The translations under genes were made by a program, and so were the position numbers. The notes beneath the pieces were generated by a model. That model worked only from the letters and a program-made list of their open reading frames with translations, was not told the DNA's origin and made no database searches. Below, one piece after another: positions 37,314 to 46,454 of a stretch of 50,712 nucleotides of DNA (the stretch's first letter is position 1; each line of letters begins with the position of its first letter). Source of the DNA: Chitinophagaceae bacterium (GTDB lineage: Bacteria; Bacteroidota; Bacteroidia; Chitinophagales; Chitinophagaceae); the NCBI GenBank assembly GCA_947372105.1, contig CANBSH010000014.1, forward strand, positions 1 through 50,712, in the 5' to 3' direction.

Positions 37314-37321
37314 CAAATATA
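37314..37321 (-). promoter_or_regulatory. -7 box directly before the flippase gene
   Basis: On the minus strand TATATTTG matches TAnnTTTG and ends five bases before the ATG at 37309. If used, the transcript would be leaderless or nearly so. No -33 element is evident. Confidence 0.4.
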
Positions 37322-37339
37322 TTCTAAATAAAGGATTGG

Positions 37340-38344
37340 TTACAGAACTTTGTAAAAATAGGGTTGGTTGCGAATGATGTGTCCACTCAGGCCCCATACG
37401 CGTAACACATTGTATCCTAAACCCATCGATTTTTCAAGATCAGGCATTGGGTTTTGCAAAGTGAATAAATTATGCACCAAGCTTGCTATAATATATATTG
37501 GCACTGCGATAGTGTAATTTAAAAGCTGAATGAAAAACCAAATTAGGCCATATTGTTTTCGAATCCTAACATGGTTACTTAAGATAAATTGCAAGCCTTT
37601 TTTATCAAATAAATTGGAATAGGATTTGTCCTTGGATTTGGAATTAGAGCTTATTACTTCTCCAATAATATGTACGATATGGATATCTCCATAAATACAT
37701 AAAGAACCTTGCTTTCCTAATCTACTGCACCATTCTACTTCTTCTGCATATAAAAAGAAGTCTTCATCCATTAAACCCGCGGCTTCTATGACTTGTTTTT
37801 TAACCATTAAAAAAGCCCCGCTAATCCAATCTACTTTTTCTTCGGCTTGCGCCACCTCAATACTTGGTTTTTGCATTTTCATAAAACCTGCAATCCATTT
37901 TAAGAAGCTGCCCCAGTAGGGTAAAGGAAGTAAATGGTTTAATCCACCTTTCATAAAATGACTTCCTGAAATTTGAGTCGTTAAATTGGGATGCAACATT
38001 TGAACTCCACAAGCTGCATGTGTAGAAGCTGAAAAAATTGTTGAAGTTTTTTGTAAGGCATCTTCTAAAATAAGAGTATCAGGGTTTAAGAGTACTATAT
38101 TTTCTCCTTTGGCCATGCGAATACCTGCATTATTTGCCCTGGCAAATCCAGCGTTATATCCCATGTCATGCCAACCAACAAAAGGAAATTCTTGCAAGAT
38201 GGTTTCTTTACTTGCATCTTTTGAATCATTGTCCACAATAATCCATTCAAAATTTTTATAAGATTCAAATGCCATAGCTGATCGCAAGCAATCCACTATG
38301 AAATGAGATGATTTATAATTTACTATGATGATGGATAATTGCAA
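37340..38344 (-). CDS. Family 2 glycosyltransferase
   Basis: A 334-residue GT-A fold enzyme. LSIIIVNYKSS opens it, VDNDSKD carries the first acidic pair, VLLNPDT the metal-binding stretch, and EEVEWCSRLGKQG the likely catalytic-base region. This resembles rhamnosyltransferase-type GT2s of O-antigen or exopolysaccharide assembly. Hydrophobic residues at about 265-290 may anchor it to the membrane. It lies 30 bp upstream of the flippase and 14 bp downstream of another GT2. Confidence 0.88.
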   Translation of the reverse strand: MQLSIIIVNYKSSHFIVDCLRSAMAFESYKNFEWIIVDNDSKDASKETILQEFPFVGWHDMGYNAGFARANNAGIRMAKGENIVLLNPDTLILEDALQKTSTIFSASTHAACGVQMLHPNLTTQISGSHFMKGGLNHLLPLPYWGSFLKWIAGFMKMQKPSIEVAQAEEKVDWISGAFLMVKKQVIEAAGLMDEDFFLYAEEVEWCSRLGKQGSLCIYGDIHIVHIIGEVISSNSKSKDKSYSNLFDKKGLQFILSNHVRIRKQYGLIWFFIQLLNYTIAVPIYIIASLVHNLFTLQNPMPDLEKSMGLGYNVLRVWGLSGHIIRNQPYFYKVL

Positions 38345-38358
38345 TGTTTTTAGTTTGG

Positions 38359-39300
38359 TTATAATTTTCCTTGAATATAATTTTGAATATAAGAATAGGT
38401 CATTAATATTTTAGAATACACTCCGTTTTTTAATTGTTGTGTTGAAAATTTGGATTGCAGGTGAGTCATCTCTTGAATACAAGGTGGCCAATAGCTATCA
38501 CCAAATTGAGTGAGATCCTGATTAGAACGAATACCACAATTACGAAGGATACGCCACCAGGCATCAAATACAATGATGTTTTTAAGCGGAGCTGTGCCAT
38601 ATTTAGTTAATAAAATATGTCCTTCAGGAATTTCAACACTAGGTATATTAATACAATAATTCGTCACTTGACTTTCACTTACCCCCACTTGAATGAGTGC
38701 TTTGGGAATATGATATATTTCTTTTTCCTGTTGCAACACTCTAATATAATATTCTAAATCTACCCTCCATTTCATTCGCTCATCATATTTTTCTAGAATG
38801 CTTTTGTGAAATAAGGTAACACTGGGCGGTCCAATTATATTTTCGGATAACAATAGGAGTGGTTGCTTTAAAACATCAATGATGGCAGTTCTTTTATGTT
38901 GAACCAATTGATTGCTTTGATCGGATTCCAGATAATTACTATATGCCGAATAGATAAATTTGGGCCCTTGAGCAGTCGCATCCGCAAATTCTTGCAAACT
39001 ATCTTTGGAGGCAAACCAATCATCATCATGAATTAATTTAATCCAATCGCCATTGGCTTTTGAAACAGCAAAATTCCAGTTGGCAGGGGTACCTAGGGAG
39101 GGACTGTTTTTATAGTAATGTATGGGGAAACTAAAGTTTACTGATTTTAGATAATCTGAAACCGTATCATCATCACTGTCATCTGATAGAATGACTTCAA
39201 ATTGAGTATAGGTCTGTTCCGCAATAGAATTCATCAAACGCGTGAGGAAAGGCAGACGTTTATAAGCTGGAATACATATAGATATAAAAGGTTGCCCCAT
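38359..39300 (-). CDS. Family 2 glycosyltransferase
   Basis: A 313-residue GT2. FISICIPAYKRLPFL at the start, ILSDDSDDDTV with the nucleotide-binding aspartates, and WIKLIHDDDWF as the DxD-type metal site. The C-terminal part is helical without clear membrane segments, so it is probably peripheral. The donor and acceptor sugars cannot be told. It begins the three-gene run of GT2, GT2 and flippase on the minus strand and is divergent from another GT2 across 78 bp. Confidence 0.88.
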   Translation of the reverse strand: MGQPFISICIPAYKRLPFLTRLMNSIAEQTYTQFEVILSDDSDDDTVSDYLKSVNFSFPIHYYKNSPSLGTPANWNFAVSKANGDWIKLIHDDDWFASKDSLQEFADATAQGPKFIYSAYSNYLESDQSNQLVQHKRTAIIDVLKQPLLLLSENIIGPPSVTLFHKSILEKYDERMKWRVDLEYYIRVLQQEKEIYHIPKALIQVGVSESQVTNYCINIPSVEIPEGHILLTKYGTAPLKNIIVFDAWWRILRNCGIRSNQDLTQFGDSYWPPCIQEMTHLQSKFSTQQLKNGVYSKILMTYSYIQNYIQGKL

Positions 39301-39378
39301 GCTTGAAAATCAATTAATAAGATGAAATTAGTAACTTTTTAGCATTTATGTTAAATTCGCATATATTAACCCTATTGC

Positions 39379-40248
39379 ATGTTAAAATTAGCCGGTGTTG
39401 TTATATTGTATCATCCAGATGTTGCTAAGACTTTGGAGAACATGGCTAGTTATGCCAATCAATTAGACAAGCTCTATATTTTAGATAATTCAGAGCCGGC
39501 CTGTTTTGCAGGGACTGATGCATTTGCTCATTTAAATGTTCCCATAGAATACATTGCTACAGGAGTGAATGAAGGGATTTCTAAAAGGTTAAATCAAGCA
39601 GCACATAAAGCCATCCAAGAAGGGTTTGATTTTTTATTGACTATGGATCAGGATTCGTGTTTTGAAACAGGTGCTTTTGAGAAATTTAAAACATTAGTAA
39701 AGGATCATCTTGTAATAGCAGAAGAGAAGGGGCAAAAAATTGCTCAGTTTGGAGTGAATAGTGACACTCAGCATATTAAAATTTCCGAACAGCCCTTATG
39801 GACTAATAATTTGATTACTTCGGGGACGATCCTTAATTTATCCATATTTCAAAGAGTGGGGAATTTTGATGAAAATCTTTTTATTGATTTTGTAGATGTT
39901 GAATATTCCTTGCGAGCGGATTATTTAGGGTATCAAAATATCATATTCCCCAATGTCGTCATGCAGCATTCCTTGGGGTTTATAAAAATGGGGCGTTCGT
40001 TTAAAACTTTCAAAAAAACACCCCGCATATTACATGCACCCATTCGCGTGTATTACATTGTTAGAAATGGATGGTACCTATTATTTAAAGTGAAACAAAT
40101 TCATAAAGAAGAACGTAAAGCCATACTTCTTAATCATATGAAGCTGTTAAAAAATGATTTCTTATACAATGATGAATTAGCAAAAGTATATGGGTATGCC
40201 TTGTTAGGCACTTTTCATTTTTTCATCAATAAAATGGGTAAAAAATAA
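39379..40248 (+). CDS. Family 2 glycosyltransferase (rhamnosyltransferase-like)
   Basis: A 289-residue GT2. LAGVVILYHPD at the start, LYILDNSEP for the nucleotide site and LLTMDQDSCF for the metal site, followed by FIDFVDVEYSLRADYLGY. These blocks are seen in RfbF/WsaF-type rhamnosyltransferases. The acceptor is unknown. An FkbM methyltransferase gene follows after 4 bp, so the two probably act on one glycan. Confidence 0.88.
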   Translation: MLKLAGVVILYHPDVAKTLENMASYANQLDKLYILDNSEPACFAGTDAFAHLNVPIEYIATGVNEGISKRLNQAAHKAIQEGFDFLLTMDQDSCFETGAFEKFKTLVKDHLVIAEEKGQKIAQFGVNSDTQHIKISEQPLWTNNLITSGTILNLSIFQRVGNFDENLFIDFVDVEYSLRADYLGYQNIIFPNVVMQHSLGFIKMGRSFKTFKKTPRILHAPIRVYYIVRNGWYLLFKVKQIHKEERKAILLNHMKLLKNDFLYNDELAKVYGYALLGTFHFFINKMGKK

Positions 40249-40252
40249 GCAC

Positions 40253-41212
40253 ATGAAAATAGCTAGAATTTTAATGAAGATGATTTATTTCATGTATGCG
40301 ACACTTTATTTTAAAAGTGCTAAGCTTGCCTATTTAATGGTAAAATATACGGTTGATTTTAATTTACTTGCAGGACTGAAGCGTGAGGGGGATCAATTAT
40401 TGTTCAAAAATTCTGGCAATAAAATATTAATTGAGCAACTGCATTGGTTTGGATTTTTGTTCCCAATGTTAAATGAGCTTTTACAAAATTCTTTCGTGCG
40501 AGTGACTCAATTGAAAAAGGAATCTTTCATAGTGGGGGTGAGTGGCTTTCAATTTAAAGTGGCTTCTTTATCTAATATGGCAGTTTTGCATGAAATATTT
40601 ATCCAAAAAATTTATAATATTCAATTGGAAGGACCTGAACTGGTCGTGGTAGATATTGGAATGAATGTAGGTGTTGCTTCTCATTTTTTTGCAACCTTGC
40701 CCAATGTAAAAGCAGTATATGGATATGAGCCTTTCCCTGAAACTTTCCAAGAAGCTTTGTATAATATATCTTTAAATCATTCCATTCAATCAAAACTAAC
40801 TCCCTTCAATCAAGGAGTGAGTGATGTGACTGCTCAAAAAACTATTACACTTTTTGAAAGTGGCTCTTTATCTGCCTCTACTATAGAAACAGCGCAAACC
40901 TTCACCAAGAAGGAAGGGCAAGAAGTGAAAGTAGAATTAATTGCCGCTAAAGAGTTATTAGCTAGCCTTACACAAAAGCATCCTAATAGTCAATTGTTAT
41001 TAAAGGTAGATTGTGAAGGGGAGGAGTATGCTATTTTTGAATCTTTGAAAAATACAGGACTCATGCAAAATGTCACGGCTATATTGGTGGAATGGCATGA
41101 AAAAGGAGTAGAACCCATTGCATCATTTTTAAATGATCATGGCTTTCAGTTTCATCATATACCCAATGAGCAGTTGAATTGCGGAATGGTATATGCCTTT
41201 AAGAAAAGTTAA
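40253..41212 (+). CDS. FkbM family methyltransferase
   Basis: A 319-residue SAM-dependent methyltransferase. VVDIGMNVGVASHFFA (about residues 137-152) is the SAM-binding loop, YGYEPFPETF follows, and the C-terminal LLKVDCEGEEYAIFES is the FkbM signature. Such enzymes O-methylate sugars or other natural products. The upstream GT2 (4 bp gap) suggests methylation of a surface glycan. The N-terminal 80 residues are more hydrophobic and variable. Confidence 0.85.
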   Translation: MKIARILMKMIYFMYATLYFKSAKLAYLMVKYTVDFNLLAGLKREGDQLLFKNSGNKILIEQLHWFGFLFPMLNELLQNSFVRVTQLKKESFIVGVSGFQFKVASLSNMAVLHEIFIQKIYNIQLEGPELVVVDIGMNVGVASHFFATLPNVKAVYGYEPFPETFQEALYNISLNHSIQSKLTPFNQGVSDVTAQKTITLFESGSLSASTIETAQTFTKKEGQEVKVELIAAKELLASLTQKHPNSQLLLKVDCEGEEYAIFESLKNTGLMQNVTAILVEWHEKGVEPIASFLNDHGFQFHHIPNEQLNCGMVYAFKKS

Positions 41213-41265
41213 GATATAAATAAGATATAAAAATTAAGGAATAAAAAAATAAGGTATAAAACGAG
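41211..41265. repeat. Degenerate 13-bp tandem repeats after the FkbM gene
   Basis: Four imperfect copies of a TAAGATATAAA-type unit (TAAGATATAAA, TAAGATATAAAAA, TAAGGAATAAAAA, TAAGGTATAAAA) run from the stop codon onward. It is AT-rich and non-coding. Confidence 0.55.
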
Positions 41266-41283
41266 CTTGCTAGAAGTATAAAC

Positions 41284-41302
41284 GACAACGCTTGATGTTG
41301 TC
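41284..41302. other. Hairpin between convergent genes
   Basis: GACAAC pairs with GTTGTC around a seven-base loop. It lies between the FkbM gene and the convergent GT2 gene. There is no T-run, so its role as a terminator is uncertain. Confidence 0.3.
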
Positions 41303-41328
41303 TTAAATAATTTATGAATAGAAGCTAT

Positions 41329-42234
41329 TTATCTTCCTAATAATCCTTTCAAAGTATCCATTCGAAATTGAATGATGGGCCAAAATTTAGCAGGAGTGCC
41401 TTGTAATGTATATTTAACTCCTAAAACAATGGCTGCTCCTAGTTTGAAAAAATATTCCAATATTTTTTTCCAATAGGCAGCTTGTGAAATTTGCTGTGTG
41501 CGTGTTTTTTCACCTCTTCCAATACCACTTGCGACTCTATATAAATATTCGGGAGTTAGTTTTTTTACCTCCACCACATGGTGTACAATAATACTAGGAT
41601 CATAATAAATAGTGTGCCCCAATGCCATCACTTTTAAAAACAATTCTTTTCCTTCACCACCAATTCTTAAAGTGCCCACCACACCAGGAAGTGCTGTATT
41701 AAATCCACCCACTTGATCAAATACTTTTTTTTGTAAAATCATATTGGATTCCAAAGGATACTTTTCATTTTCAAAAGCACAGGCGGTAGGGGCATAATCA
41801 AAATTGCCTACCAAGCTTGAAACATAATAACTCATCCATTTTGGTTCTGCAGGAATGTATTGGGGTATAATTCTTCCTCCAAATCCTAGAGCAAATGGCT
41901 TATTGTGAATATGAAGTAAAATATTTTCTACAAAATGAGGAGTAGCAATAGCATCATCATCTACAAAACAAAGCCATTCTCCTTTTGCTAAAGAAGCGCC
42001 AGTATTACGAGCAAAGGAAGCTCCTTGTTGCTTCTCTGTTACATAATGAAATTGACCAAGAGGATGTTGTGAACGCCATTGCGCGAATACATCAGAGGTA
42101 TTGTCGGTTGAGTTATTATCTACCACCCATACTTCGAAGGCATCTAAACCTGAAGTTTGTTGATATAAGCCATTCAATGCATCACTTATATAGTTAGCAC
42201 GATTATAACTGCATATGATAACACTTAACATCAT
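41329..42234 (-). CDS. Family 2 glycosyltransferase
   Basis: A 301-residue GT2. LSVIICSYNRANYI at the start, VWVVDNNSTDNTSDVF for the nucleotide site and WLCFVDDDAIATP for the DxD-type metal site. A C-terminal hydrophobic stretch (YFFKLGAAIVLGVKYTL) may anchor it. ATG 42234 is used; the longer frame would overlap the YfhO-type gene, whose stop is 5 bp upstream. This spacing suggests co-translation with that gene. A second ATG follows directly at 42231. Confidence 0.87.
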   Translation of the reverse strand: MMLSVIICSYNRANYISDALNGLYQQTSGLDAFEVWVVDNNSTDNTSDVFAQWRSQHPLGQFHYVTEKQQGASFARNTGASLAKGEWLCFVDDDAIATPHFVENILLHIHNKPFALGFGGRIIPQYIPAEPKWMSYYVSSLVGNFDYAPTACAFENEKYPLESNMILQKKVFDQVGGFNTALPGVVGTLRIGGEGKELFLKVMALGHTIYYDPSIIVHHVVEVKKLTPEYLYRVASGIGRGEKTRTQQISQAAYWKKILEYFFKLGAAIVLGVKYTLQGTPAKFWPIIQFRMDTLKGLLGR

Positions 42235-42239
42235 CTTTT

Positions 42240-44726
42240 TTAGGAAGCTTGTTTTGTATTTTTTTGGATCCATTGAAACAATCCACCTAAAACGACTAGC
42301 CATAGTAGTGCAGAGGCAAAAATAGACGCTTTTTGTGCTGCATTCACTGAAGTAGGTTTGAATTCAAAACGAATATCATGCTTACCTGCAGGAACCACAA
42401 TTGATCTTAAAACATAGTTAGCTTTATAAATAGGAGTTTCAACATTATCAATATAGGCTTTCCAGCCAAGCTTATAATAAACCTCACTAAACACAGCTAA
42501 TTGTTTTTGAGAACTGTTAGAAGTATAATTCACCTCGTCGTTTTTATTATTTACAAGTTGAATGGTTGCAGTGCTATCAAATGAAATACTAGTTAATGCA
42601 GAATTCTTATCTTTTTCTTCTACAATAGCAGTATCCTTAGGATTAAAACTGCTTAAGCTACTCATCACTTCTGCAGGACCTTTTTTATATTCAATACCTT
42701 TCACAAACCATGCATTGCCTAATGCTTGTGGATTAGAAAGTGTATCGGTGGCAATATTTCCAGTGATTACATATTTAGTGTTCATCATGTTTACCACAGG
42801 CAAACAATTAGGAAATTTATACCATTGATTTTCGATCAAGTCTTGATAGATACTCAATTTAGCTGGATTGTAACCGCCTACCGTTTTGTGATGGTATGCG
42901 ACTAAAGCGCCTCCATTAAATGCATTTTGTATACCACCACGCATGTCTAATACTCTATAAAAAGATGTATCTTTTTTCAAAGCGATGTCAATAGGAGATT
43001 CGGTGAAAGTGTTTTCGTTTTCTGCAGCTTCAATATAGGTTTCAGATTTTAAATATTTTGTATTTACTTGAAATAGATCTACCATGGCCAAAACACCAAT
43101 GCTTGCAATGAAGATGGTTTGATTGATTATTTTTTTATAATAAACAAATAGTAAAATAAATATAAGACCAATGTAAATTAGGGCGGTAGTAATATCGCCT
43201 TCGATTAGTGTTTTTCTATCTTGTTGTAATCCATTGACTAACTCATGAGCAGGTCCGTCAAAAACAGCTCTTTGATTGGGATCTTGAATGAGTGCGATTT
43301 GTTTTAGTAAGTTACTATCGCCTTCGCTTTTGAAATCACTATTCACATAAAATAGGATAACTCCAGCAAATAAAACAACTAATAAAATAAAACTGTTTTT
43401 ATATTGCTTTAATAAATTTTTGAAATTATCTACTTCAGTCACTGCTTGTAATCCATATAAGGCAAGGATCCCTAAAAGCAAGGTGGGGATCACTAAGATC
43501 ATACTAGGAGCTCTGAATTTATTATAAAAGGGGAGATGATCCACCATAAAATAATTGAAGCTTTGGAAATAAGAACCTGCAGCTAACATGAGAGCAAAAA
43601 CAATGGCTGCTGGTATCCACCACTTGTGTGGATTTTTTTTGGCAAATAGGCCAATGAAAGCAAAAAAGCAAACTATGATTCCAATATAAGGAGGACCTGC
43701 TGTGAATCCAATTCCGCCCCAATAAAATTGTATAAAGGATTGAAGTTGTTGGCCAATTTGTGGTTGCATTTGTTGTAATGCTTCCACTGCTTTTGATTTC
43801 GTAGGATCTATTGCATTAGGATCACTTCCTCCTCCATAAATATTAGGGAACATTAAAACCAGCGCTTCCGATTTAAACATACTATAAGAAAGTGCGTAAT
43901 CTTTATTTAAGCCCGTACTACTTGTTTTGCTGTCTTTTGTAGTTAATAAACTTCCGCCTCTAATGGATTCTTTCCCATATTCATAAGTGCTTACTAAAAT
44001 AGGAGCATTCACTGCAACGCCCAGCATACCTGCAACAAGAGCTGTTACAAATGTTTTGTAGATATGTGTAAAATCTTTTTGAATGATCCATTGAATACTA
44101 TGATAGAGGGACATAAAAAACACAATCAATGTTCCGTAGTAAGTAATTTGTAAGTGATTTGCTTGCACAAATAATGCAGTAGCTAAAGCTGTGAGAACAC
44201 CACCAAGAATATATTTTCTTTTAAAAATTAAAAGAATAGCACCGATAAAGAAAGGCAGATAAGCAATGGCGTGCATTTTGGTAATATGACCTACCACAAT
44301 AATAATAGGGTTGTAAGTAGCGAAACTATAACAAAGCCCTCCTACGATTCCTACAATAGGGTTCATTCCTAAAACAATTGCTAAGAAATAAAAACAGATA
44401 CTCGCAAGAAAAAACAAATTAATGGGCTCAGGTAATTTTAAAGTAAATAAATTATCCAAGGCGCCAATAGAATAACTGTATCCAGGGATCCCCGTAATTT
44501 GATAGGTAGGCATCCCTCCAAACATACTATTTGTCCATAATGGAGTTTTACCATATTGATCACGATAAGTTAAAGCATCCTGTGCCATTCCTTTCCATTG
44601 ACTAATATCTGATTGCTGTAAAACCTTGCCTTCAATAGCGGGTTTGCAATATATAATGGATACCAATGCAAAAAGGGCTACTGCAATAAAATGAATCAGA
44701 TTTGCCTTCAAAAATTGTTTTATCAT
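42240..44726 (-). CDS. YfhO-family membrane protein (putative GT-C-like)
   Basis: An 828-residue integral membrane protein with about 12-14 hydrophobic segments and a large extracytoplasmic C-terminal domain ending in one last membrane segment (ASALLWLVVLGGLF). The N-terminal MFGGMPTYQITG and the C-terminal YYKLGWKAYIDN and VVPAGKHDIRFEF blocks are typical of Bacteroidota YfhO-like proteins. In Firmicutes, YfhO modifies lipoteichoic acid by glycosylation; the role here is unknown but fits the adjacent GT2. A -7 box lies upstream at 44753-44746. Confidence 0.85.
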   Translation of the reverse strand: MIKQFLKANLIHFIAVALFALVSIIYCKPAIEGKVLQQSDISQWKGMAQDALTYRDQYGKTPLWTNSMFGGMPTYQITGIPGYSYSIGALDNLFTLKLPEPINLFFLASICFYFLAIVLGMNPIVGIVGGLCYSFATYNPIIIVVGHITKMHAIAYLPFFIGAILLIFKRKYILGGVLTALATALFVQANHLQITYYGTLIVFFMSLYHSIQWIIQKDFTHIYKTFVTALVAGMLGVAVNAPILVSTYEYGKESIRGGSLLTTKDSKTSSTGLNKDYALSYSMFKSEALVLMFPNIYGGGSDPNAIDPTKSKAVEALQQMQPQIGQQLQSFIQFYWGGIGFTAGPPYIGIIVCFFAFIGLFAKKNPHKWWIPAAIVFALMLAAGSYFQSFNYFMVDHLPFYNKFRAPSMILVIPTLLLGILALYGLQAVTEVDNFKNLLKQYKNSFILLVVLFAGVILFYVNSDFKSEGDSNLLKQIALIQDPNQRAVFDGPAHELVNGLQQDRKTLIEGDITTALIYIGLIFILLFVYYKKIINQTIFIASIGVLAMVDLFQVNTKYLKSETYIEAAENENTFTESPIDIALKKDTSFYRVLDMRGGIQNAFNGGALVAYHHKTVGGYNPAKLSIYQDLIENQWYKFPNCLPVVNMMNTKYVITGNIATDTLSNPQALGNAWFVKGIEYKKGPAEVMSSLSSFNPKDTAIVEEKDKNSALTSISFDSTATIQLVNNKNDEVNYTSNSSQKQLAVFSEVYYKLGWKAYIDNVETPIYKANYVLRSIVVPAGKHDIRFEFKPTSVNAAQKASIFASALLWLVVLGGLFQWIQKNTKQAS

Positions 44727-44745
44727 ACTGAGTTTATTGTATCAA

Positions 44746-44753
44746 CAAACCTA
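44746..44753 (-). promoter_or_regulatory. -7 box of the YfhO-type gene
   Basis: On the minus strand TAGGTTTG matches TAnnTTTG, 20 bp before ATG 44726. No -33 TTG is seen at the usual spacing. Confidence 0.4.
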
Positions 44754-44829
44754 CAACTAAATGGGGGATTGAAAAAATGACGAAAGCTCAATTTTTACTA
44801 TCTTTCCATGGTAAAAATGTTAAAAATAT

Positions 44830-45120
44830 ATGCCATTTGTGAGCCGTTTTATTGCTTTCCTGTCCAAATTGGCTGTCATTTGTAATTTGTGTTTCATTGC
44901 GTCTTTGTATTTTATGTTTGTTCCTAATAACCATCTACCGGCAGCTCTAATGAGTTTTGTGGCAGTCATGGGGTTAGCCATGGCGCCTGTGGTAAGTTTA
45001 CTTTTTGGCGGTTGCTTTATTTACATAGGCATTAAAAAACAAAATAATCCTTTGCCCCAATGGCAAACAATTAGCAACCTTTTGATGTTAATAATGCAAA
45101 TCATTTATATTATTGTATAA
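44830..45120 (+). CDS. Small membrane protein of unknown function
   Basis: A 96-residue protein with three hydrophobic segments (residues about 10-30, 38-63 and 80-96). I do not recognise the family; similar short proteins appear next to housekeeping genes in Bacteroidota. It precedes the queuosine-precursor transporter by 38 bp on the same strand. It is kept because the frame is intact, hydrophobic and unlikely by chance. Confidence 0.6.
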   Translation: MPFVSRFIAFLSKLAVICNLCFIASLYFMFVPNNHLPAALMSFVAVMGLAMAPVVSLLFGGCFIYIGIKKQNNPLPQWQTISNLLMLIMQIIYIIV

Positions 45121-45158
45121 TTAAATGGCCCCCACTTCATTAAATCATTCCCTTTCAT

Positions 45159-45944
45159 ATGATACAATCTATTTTAAAAGATAAGCCTACTAAATTATTC
45201 ATTGGCATTACTGCATTTTTTGTGGCCAACGCTTTAATTGCAGAATGTATTGGTGGAAAAATATTTTCTTTGGAAAAAGTATTTGGATGGCCTCCTGTGA
45301 ATTTGACTTTGTTTGGAGAAAAAGGATTGTCCTTTAATTTAACATGTGGTGTATTATTATGGCCTTTAGAATTTGTGATCACCGATATTGTCAATGAATA
45401 TTTTGGACCTAAAGCGGTGAGACGTATCAGTATTACTGCTGTGGCTTTAATTAGTTATGCTTTTTTAATGTTTTATATTGCGATGCATGCTGCTCCAGCT
45501 GATTTTTGGGTGGGTTCTAAAACAAGCGCAGGAATTCCTAGTATGCAAGGCGCATTTGAAGCAGTGTTTGGACAAGGGATGTGGATTATATTAGGAAGTT
45601 TAGTCGCATTTTTAGTTAGTCAGTTTGTGGATGTTTATGTGTTTCATAAAATCAAAAAAGCAACAGGAGATAAAATGATATGGTTAAGAGCTACCGGTTC
45701 TACTGTGGTATCTCAATTGGTAGATAGTTTTGTCGTACTTTTTATTGCCTTCAAAATTGGCAATGGTTGGAGTTGGAGTACTGTTTTAGGGGTTTGTGTA
45801 GTAAACTATATGTATAAATTTACCATGGCAATTATATTGACGCCTGTGATTCAGTGGGTAGAAAAAAGAATTGAAATTTACGTAGGCCATGAGACTGCTC
45901 AAAAAATGAAGCGCTCTGCTATGGGAATTGAAAATGAGATTTAA
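45159..45944 (+). CDS. Queuosine precursor transporter (YhhQ/DUF165 family)
   Basis: A 261-residue integral membrane protein with about six hydrophobic segments. FVANALIAECIGGKIFSL near the start, LLWPLEFVITDIVNEYFGPKAVRR, and SQLVDSFVVLFIAF are typical of the YhhQ/vitamin-precursor ECF-like family. These proteins import preQ0 or preQ1 for queuosine tRNA modification. The family is firm; the exact substrate is inferred. Confidence 0.88.
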   Translation: MIQSILKDKPTKLFIGITAFFVANALIAECIGGKIFSLEKVFGWPPVNLTLFGEKGLSFNLTCGVLLWPLEFVITDIVNEYFGPKAVRRISITAVALISYAFLMFYIAMHAAPADFWVGSKTSAGIPSMQGAFEAVFGQGMWIILGSLVAFLVSQFVDVYVFHKIKKATGDKMIWLRATGSTVVSQLVDSFVVLFIAFKIGNGWSWSTVLGVCVVNYMYKFTMAIILTPVIQWVEKRIEIYVGHETAQKMKRSAMGIENEI

Positions 45945-45968
45945 TCTATTCTAGTTTAGTAAAATATT

Positions 45969-46433
45969 TTAAGGAGTGGAGGTCTGTTTTAATAATTGAA
46001 TCGCCACTTTATCTATTGGCAAGCTCATGCTGTCCTCGGTTAAATCGTTCCAATGAATCCATCTAAAAGATTCTGCCGTTCCTGTATTATCTGCTGTTTG
46101 CTCCGGTAAAAAATCAAAAACTTTTTCACTGGTTTTAAGTCTAGTTAAATTACTACAATGCACCCTGTAGTAAATAGAAATAATTTGATCTTTATGATTG
46201 AATGCGGAGATTTGAAAAAAATCGGTGGTATATAAATGTTCTCCCACAGTTACCTCTAATCCGGTTTCTTCTTGAAATTCTCTAGCTAAACAATCACGAG
46301 TGCCTTCGCCAATTTCTAAACCGCCTCCAGGTAATTTTGTAAAATAATGACCTCTTATAAATTCATCACTTACTAATAATCGTTGTTGATTGTCTAATAA
46401 AATTCCGTAAACTCTTACATTAAATAAAGCCAT
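45969..46433 (-). CDS. NUDIX hydrolase
   Basis: A 154-residue protein. The Nudix box GGGLEIGEGTRDCLAREFQEETG (written here with its key residues Gly, Glu, Arg-Glu and Glu-Glu) is complete at about 36-58. It would hydrolyse a nucleoside diphosphate derivative, which cannot be named. The ATG at 46433 is preceded directly by C6T8 (minus strand), a run that leaves no Shine-Dalgarno. It is the last gene of the phosphorylase-dapF-Nudix operon, 21 bp after dapF. Confidence 0.88.
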   Translation of the reverse strand: MALFNVRVYGILLDNQQRLLVSDEFIRGHYFTKLPGGGLEIGEGTRDCLAREFQEETGLEVTVGEHLYTTDFFQISAFNHKDQIISIYYRVHCSNLTRLKTSEKVFDFLPEQTADNTGTAESFRWIHWNDLTEDSMSLPIDKVAIQLLKQTSTP

Positions 46434-46454
46434 AAAAAAAAGGGGGGAGTGTGG

